Of a stretch of 5,929 nucleotides of DNA, positions 5,216 to 5,929 are shown in pieces (within the stretch, counting starts at the first letter, position 1; every line of letters begins with the position of its first letter). Origin of the DNA: Methanomicrobiales archaeon (GTDB lineage Archaea; Halobacteriota; Methanomicrobia; Methanomicrobiales; Methanomicrobiaceae); assembly GCA_012523385.1 (NCBI GenBank), contig JAAYIO010000145.1, positions 1-5,929 on the forward strand, written 5' to 3'. Both the position numbers and the translations under genes were made by a program. The notes below the pieces were generated by a model that searched no databases, was not told the DNA's origin, and saw only the letters and a program-made list of their open reading frames with translations.

Positions 5216-5254
5216 AATACCGATGATTATAGGGTTCATGATTATCATATTTTT
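5184..5254 (+). promoter_or_regulatory. Leader hairpin plus T5 run in copy 3
   Basis: CATG 5184-5187 and AACCC 5192-5196 can pair with CATG 5237-5240 and GGGTT 5232-5236, nine pairs with a 4-nt bulge. A T5 run follows at 5250-5254, before the ribosome binding site. This differs from the stem in copies 1 and 2 but repeats the order structured leader, T-run, ribosome binding site. It is a weak prediction made by eye. Confidence 0.3.
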
Positions 5255-5290
5255 GACAGGCTCAGACGGTTTTAATAATGGGGGGAAAAA

Positions 5291-5929
5291 ATGAACGAAA
5301 AAATTACACCGAATGTGGTTATCATACTGGCAGTCTCAGCATCACTCCTTGTTGGTGCCGGGTTGATGTTTGTGCTCATGCATGACGATACATCGGATGA
5401 ACTCACTCTCTCGCCAAATATCTATGGCATTTCTTTATCAAAATTATGGGGCATTGTCACCGATGAGGCTGATTTTGACAATTCTACTGCAATCCTCAGT
5501 CAGTTCAGGATAATGACTGACACGGACGGAGTGCTCGAATCGCTTATTCTTGATTTCCATGCGGATGAGGGGGGCCTGCATCAGGTGTATCATGTTGAAG
5601 TAAATCCTACTGGGGCAATTTCCTGGTATTCATCAACAATGAATAATGCACCGCCCAGGGGGACACATCCGCTCAATCTGCTTACAGAAATTGAGCAGAT
5701 ACCCTATCGGGAATTGATACGTGAAAATACGGGGATAGTCATGCAAGTTGATCCAGAGTGGGGAGACCTGGACTACGATGCCCGCTATGTAAGTCTTTTT
5801 GCTCTGGATAATGGTGTTCTGACACCTCTTAACAAAGTGGGATTCCATACGGATGAACCGTTTTATGACATTTCCATCTGTCTTAGGATGGACAATGAAC
5901 CGTTCACGCCATCGGGCAACATGTCATCA
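5291..5929 (+). CDS. Signal-anchored extracytoplasmic protein, partial (3' end outside the window)
   Basis: An open frame of 213 codons running to the last base with no stop, so the C-terminus is missing. It begins MNEKITPNVV, followed by one hydrophobic segment at about residues 9-31. This lacks a clear signal-peptidase or lipobox site, so it is probably an uncleaved anchor. The rest is a soluble, acidic domain expected outside the membrane (YGISLSKLWGIVTDEADFDN, then strand-like repeats such as GVLESLILDFHADEGGLHQV and AISWYSSTMNNAPP). I recognise no family or catalytic motif. ATG 5291 follows a G6 run (5280-5285) at 5 nt, an unusual G-only form of the ribosome binding site. Together with copy 3 it forms unit 4. 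Confidence 0.7.
   Translation, partial: MNEKITPNVVIILAVSASLLVGAGLMFVLMHDDTSDELTLSPNIYGISLSKLWGIVTDEADFDNSTAILSQFRIMTDTDGVLESLILDFHADEGGLHQVYHVEVNPTGAISWYSSTMNNAPPRGTHPLNLLTEIEQIPYRELIRENTGIVMQVDPEWGDLDYDARYVSLFALDNGVLTPLNKVGFHTDEPFYDISICLRMDNEPFTPSGNMSS

Overview
The window looks like part of the chromosome of a methanogenic euryarchaeon, most likely Methanomicrobiales or a relative. The reasons are the style of the exported proteins (short basic MKMKKG-type signal peptides ending in VSA, and lipobox lipoproteins), a cysteine-protease-like protein of a kind I associate with methanogens, strong GGAGG/GGTGAT ribosome binding sites, T-rich intergenic tracts and the lack of clear bacterial -35/-10 promoters. 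The taxon is an inference. I recognise no housekeeping gene, tRNA, rRNA, CRISPR array or transposase.

All seven genes are on the + strand, and every product is predicted to be secreted, lipid-anchored or membrane-embedded. Unit 1 (about 1-2747) has a repeated upstream element, then a secreted papain-fold/C39-like protein with a prodomain (258-1454), a lipoprotein of unknown function (1507-2157) and a second lipoprotein gene broken by a +1 frameshift at a T7 run (2189-2747). Unit 2 (about 2808-4285) has a second copy of the element, then a secreted protein with an HIRLW...GAAHQD...HHAVG domain (3024-3884) and a small four-helix membrane protein starting at TTG (3923-4285). Unit 3 (about 4312-5042) has a degenerate copy and a five-helix membrane protein whose Shine-Dalgarno sequence is paired in a hairpin. 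Unit 4 (about 5076 to the end) has a further copy and a signal-anchored protein that runs off the window.

The most interesting feature is the upstream element, not any single gene. A block of about 90-160 bp occurs four times, each about 150-195 nt upstream of a start codon. It carries a conserved box (TGTAAACGATTGGGCC), then in two copies a TATA-like AT box, then a leader. In the two best copies the leader folds into the same nested stem, with one fully compensatory base-pair change. T-runs follow before the ribosome binding site. The first and second copies extend as near-identical sequence through the ribosome binding site into the first codons of the signal peptide, although the mature proteins are unrelated. 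My reading is a shared promoter plus structured 5' leader that co-regulates a set of envelope proteins and has spread by local duplication. Function and ligand are unknown.
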